Part shown: positions 5,846 through 6,632 of the stretch, in pieces
Layout: each line of letters starts with the position of its first letter
How positions within the stretch are numbered: the stretch's first letter is position 1
Assembly: GCF_000309485.1 (NCBI RefSeq)
Contig: NZ_AKIL01000141.1
Location: 1 to 6,632 of the forward strand
DNA from: Milkweed yellows phytoplasma str. MW1
GTDB lineage: Bacteria; Bacillota_I; Bacilli_A; Acholeplasmatales; Acholeplasmataceae
DNA: 6,632 nt
Direction of reading: 5' to 3'
Position numbers and translations under genes: made by a program
Notes under the pieces: generated by a model
The model's input: the letters and a program-made list of their open reading frames with translations, nothing else
Told to the model about the DNA's origin: nothing
Database searches by the model: none

Positions 5846-6037
5846 AAGAGAAAAACAATTATCGCATCAAAAAAGCAACATTCATACAATTTATATTTAT
5901 CCCCTTTATGGATTAAAAAGGATATTTTCTATTTTTTTCGATATGTCAGATTCGGAAAGGAAATTTTTGAATCAAAAATGAGGGCATTTATAAAAAAAGA
6001 TAGTATTATTAATATAAAAGCGGAATTAAATTTATAA
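5834..6037 (+). CDS. Doubtful small hypothetical ORF, 67 codons
   Basis: An open frame from TTG to TAA, Lys/Ile/Phe rich, with the middle reading YNLYLSPLWIKKDIFYFFRY and the end KKDSIINIKAELNL. I recognise no family. No Shine-Dalgarno sequence precedes the TTG, a stop (TAG at 5825) lies just upstream, and the start codon sits on the -35 box of the divergent mntA promoter. It could be the surviving fragment of an older gene or a chance ORF; it has no signal peptide of the SVM type. Confidence 0.18.
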   Translation: MNVQKRKTIIASKKQHSYNLYLSPLWIKKDIFYFFRYVRFGKEIFESKMRAFIKKDSIINIKAELNL

Positions 6038-6310
6038 TTTTGTGGTGTATTTTAACATATTTTAGGTTATATCGTAAGAAAATGAATTGTTAATTCGTGG
6101 TTATAAAAGGTAATTGTTTTAAAAGATTTGTTTCAGTTTTAAAATTTTTTTTAATAACTGATAATAACTAATAAATAAACCTATGATGCTTTAATAGATA
6201 TTTTTTTGATAAATTAATCTAATAATGTGATTAGAAAAAAATCTATTTTGTTGGAACTTAATGATTGTTAATGATTAATTATCTCTAAAAAAAGGATTAT
6301 ATTGTTAATA

Positions 6311-6436
6311 ATGAGATTTATTTTAAATAATTTATACGTTGTTGAAATTACTACATTTTTATTATACTCTTTTTTTGTTTTTAAAAACATTTTTTTTAAC
6401 AAAAAAAGAGATATTGAGCAACATTTTCTTGATTAA
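6311..6436 (+). CDS. Possible small membrane protein, 41 residues
   Basis: ATG to TAA encodes a peptide beginning MRFILNNLYVVEITTFLLYS, then FFVFKNIFFNKKRDIEQHFLD: one hydrophobic segment (about residues 9-24) followed by a charged tail. AAAGGA at 6291-6296 could serve as ribosome binding site, although it fits an in-frame TTG at 6302 (44 residues) better than the ATG. A perfect 13-bp inverted repeat lies within the frame, which suggests the DNA may be structural rather than coding. No family recognised. Confidence 0.2.
   Translation: MRFILNNLYVVEITTFLLYSFFVFKNIFFNKKRDIEQHFLD
6367..6410. repeat. Perfect 13-bp inverted repeat
   Basis: CTCTTTTTTTGTT at 6367-6379 and AACAAAAAAAGAG at 6398-6410 are exact reverse complements around an 18-base loop. 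Neither side is followed by a T tract outside the stem, so it is not a classic terminator. It could be a transcript-end structure for the short ORF or a remnant of a mobile-element end. Confidence 0.55.
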
Positions 6437-6500
6437 AAGCTGATTCCATCTTGATGCATTAACCTCTAATACAGTTTTTCCAAGATTTAAAGGTGTTAAA

Positions 6501-6557
6501 CAAAAAAACCTCTATTTCTCACGGGTGAGCCCCAGCAAAATAGTTCCGAATGAGAAC
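6501..6557 (-). ncRNA. Candidate structured RNA or terminator with GC-rich hairpin
   Basis: Read on the minus strand: GTTC/GAAC hairpin (6557-6543), then CTATTT (6543-6538), bulge TGCTGGGG, CTCA-CCCG-TGAG hairpin (6529-6518), AAATAG (6517-6512), AGG and a seven-T tract near 6508-6502. The CTATTT/AAATAG pair encloses the inner hairpin, and the T tract follows three bases later, so this looks like the 3' end of a minus-strand transcript starting at or beyond the right edge, or a leader element. The GC-rich core stands out in this AT-rich region. I cannot match it to a known RNA family. Confidence 0.3.
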
Positions 6558-6563
6558 AACTAA

Positions 6564-6593
6564 TTTTTCTAAAACAAATACCTTTTAGAAAAA
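6564..6593. repeat. 11-bp AT-rich inverted repeat
   Basis: TTTTTCTAAAA at 6564-6574 pairs with TTTTAGAAAAA at 6583-6593 around the loop CAAATACC. No T tract follows outside the stem on either strand, so terminator activity is uncertain. It lies immediately beside the GC-rich structured element. Confidence 0.45.
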
Positions 6594-6632
6594 ATTATTT
6601 ATTAATTTACTATATGATAACATAAAAAAAAT

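Larger units (their letters stand above)
6038..6632. other. Intergenic tail, mostly without genes, rich in inverted repeats
   Basis: No convincing gene is seen. It contains frame-broken coding-like text at 6078-6171, a short direct repeat TTAATGATT at 6258-6266 and 6268-6276, a weak 41-codon ORF (6311-6436), a 13-bp inverted repeat inside that ORF, a GC-rich structured element near 6511-6557 and an AT hairpin at 6564-6593. No tRNA, CRISPR or insertion-sequence end was recognised. Confidence 0.5.

Noticed and set aside
6480..6560. SRP RNA, tmRNA, RNase P RNA or T-box identity for the GC-rich element
   Set aside because: None of the conserved motifs of these families (such as the SRP GGAAG/AGCAGC loop or the T-box GGGTGG core) is present.
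6501..6560. Open plus-strand frame of about 38 codons ending SRVSPSKIVPNENN at the right end
   Set aside because: It has no start codon or ribosome binding site and coincides with the structured element; a chance frame is more likely.
6564..6593. Intrinsic terminator at the right edge
   Set aside because: The 11-bp stem is all A/T except one G-C pair and no T tract follows outside the stem on either strand.
1..6632. CRISPR array, tRNA genes or a complete insertion sequence
   Set aside because: No regularly spaced repeats, no cloverleaf with a TTCGA-type arm and no transposase with flanking repeats were found on either strand.

Overview
The window is very AT-rich, and its genes use strong AAGGAG-type ribosome binding sites. 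TGA serves as a true stop (the end of mntA and of mntB, both inside ATGA overlaps), and tryptophan is encoded by TGG. It also begins with a gene whose first 32 residues match the signal peptide of the phytoplasma SVM (sequence-variable mosaic) secreted proteins. Together these point to a 'Candidatus Phytoplasma' chromosome: a wall-less plant pathogen in the Mollicutes that kept the standard genetic code.

Left end (1-1003): an effector graveyard. At 47-292 is a short SVM-type secreted protein. It is closed by a TAA, but the same frame stays open for another 35 codons to 400. Directly behind it (439-703) lies a second, badly broken SVM-type gene that no simple ORF caller would report. Its signal peptide is readable from 444 on in one frame, but it has lost the KLKN segment after the start codon, carries an apparent one-base frameshift in an A run, and has an internal TAA. 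From about 690 to 930 the minus strand shows shattered coding-like frames that I cannot assign. A strong hairpin with T tracts at 971-1003 terminates the next gene.

Centre-left (1082-1650): a small heat-shock protein gene (hsp20) on the minus strand. It has a textbook promoter (TTGACA, 17 bases, TAGAAT) overlapped by a CIRCE operator (15 of 18 arm bases match the consensus), so HrcA repression is very likely. The roughly 100-base leader can fold into a 5'-terminal hairpin and a weak AU-rich hairpin covering the Shine-Dalgarno sequence, which is a candidate RNA thermometer.

Centre-right (1736-5850): a complete four-gene minus-strand operon for a cluster A-I (Mn/Zn/Fe) ABC importer, in the order binding protein, ATPase, permease, permease. 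Every junction overlaps by 4 or 8 bases, which indicates translational coupling. The ATPase resembles the manganese type (MntB/TroB), while the binding protein has a TroA-like His-His-His-Asp ligand set and no lipobox. Both permeases end in a soluble tail that looks like a winged-helix (DtxR/MntR-like) module. A sigma-70-type promoter lies about 95-120 bases upstream.

Right end (5834-6632): about 800 bases without a convincing gene. It holds weak short ORFs, coding-like debris, a 13-bp perfect inverted repeat, an unusually GC-rich structured element followed by a T tract on the minus strand (6501-6557), and a long AT hairpin. The overall picture is a pair of conserved housekeeping units (stress protection and metal uptake) flanked by decaying accessory DNA, as is typical of phytoplasma genomes. 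I found no wholly new biological system. The most interesting signals are the decayed effector pair, the layered control of hsp20, and the regulator-like tails on the permeases.
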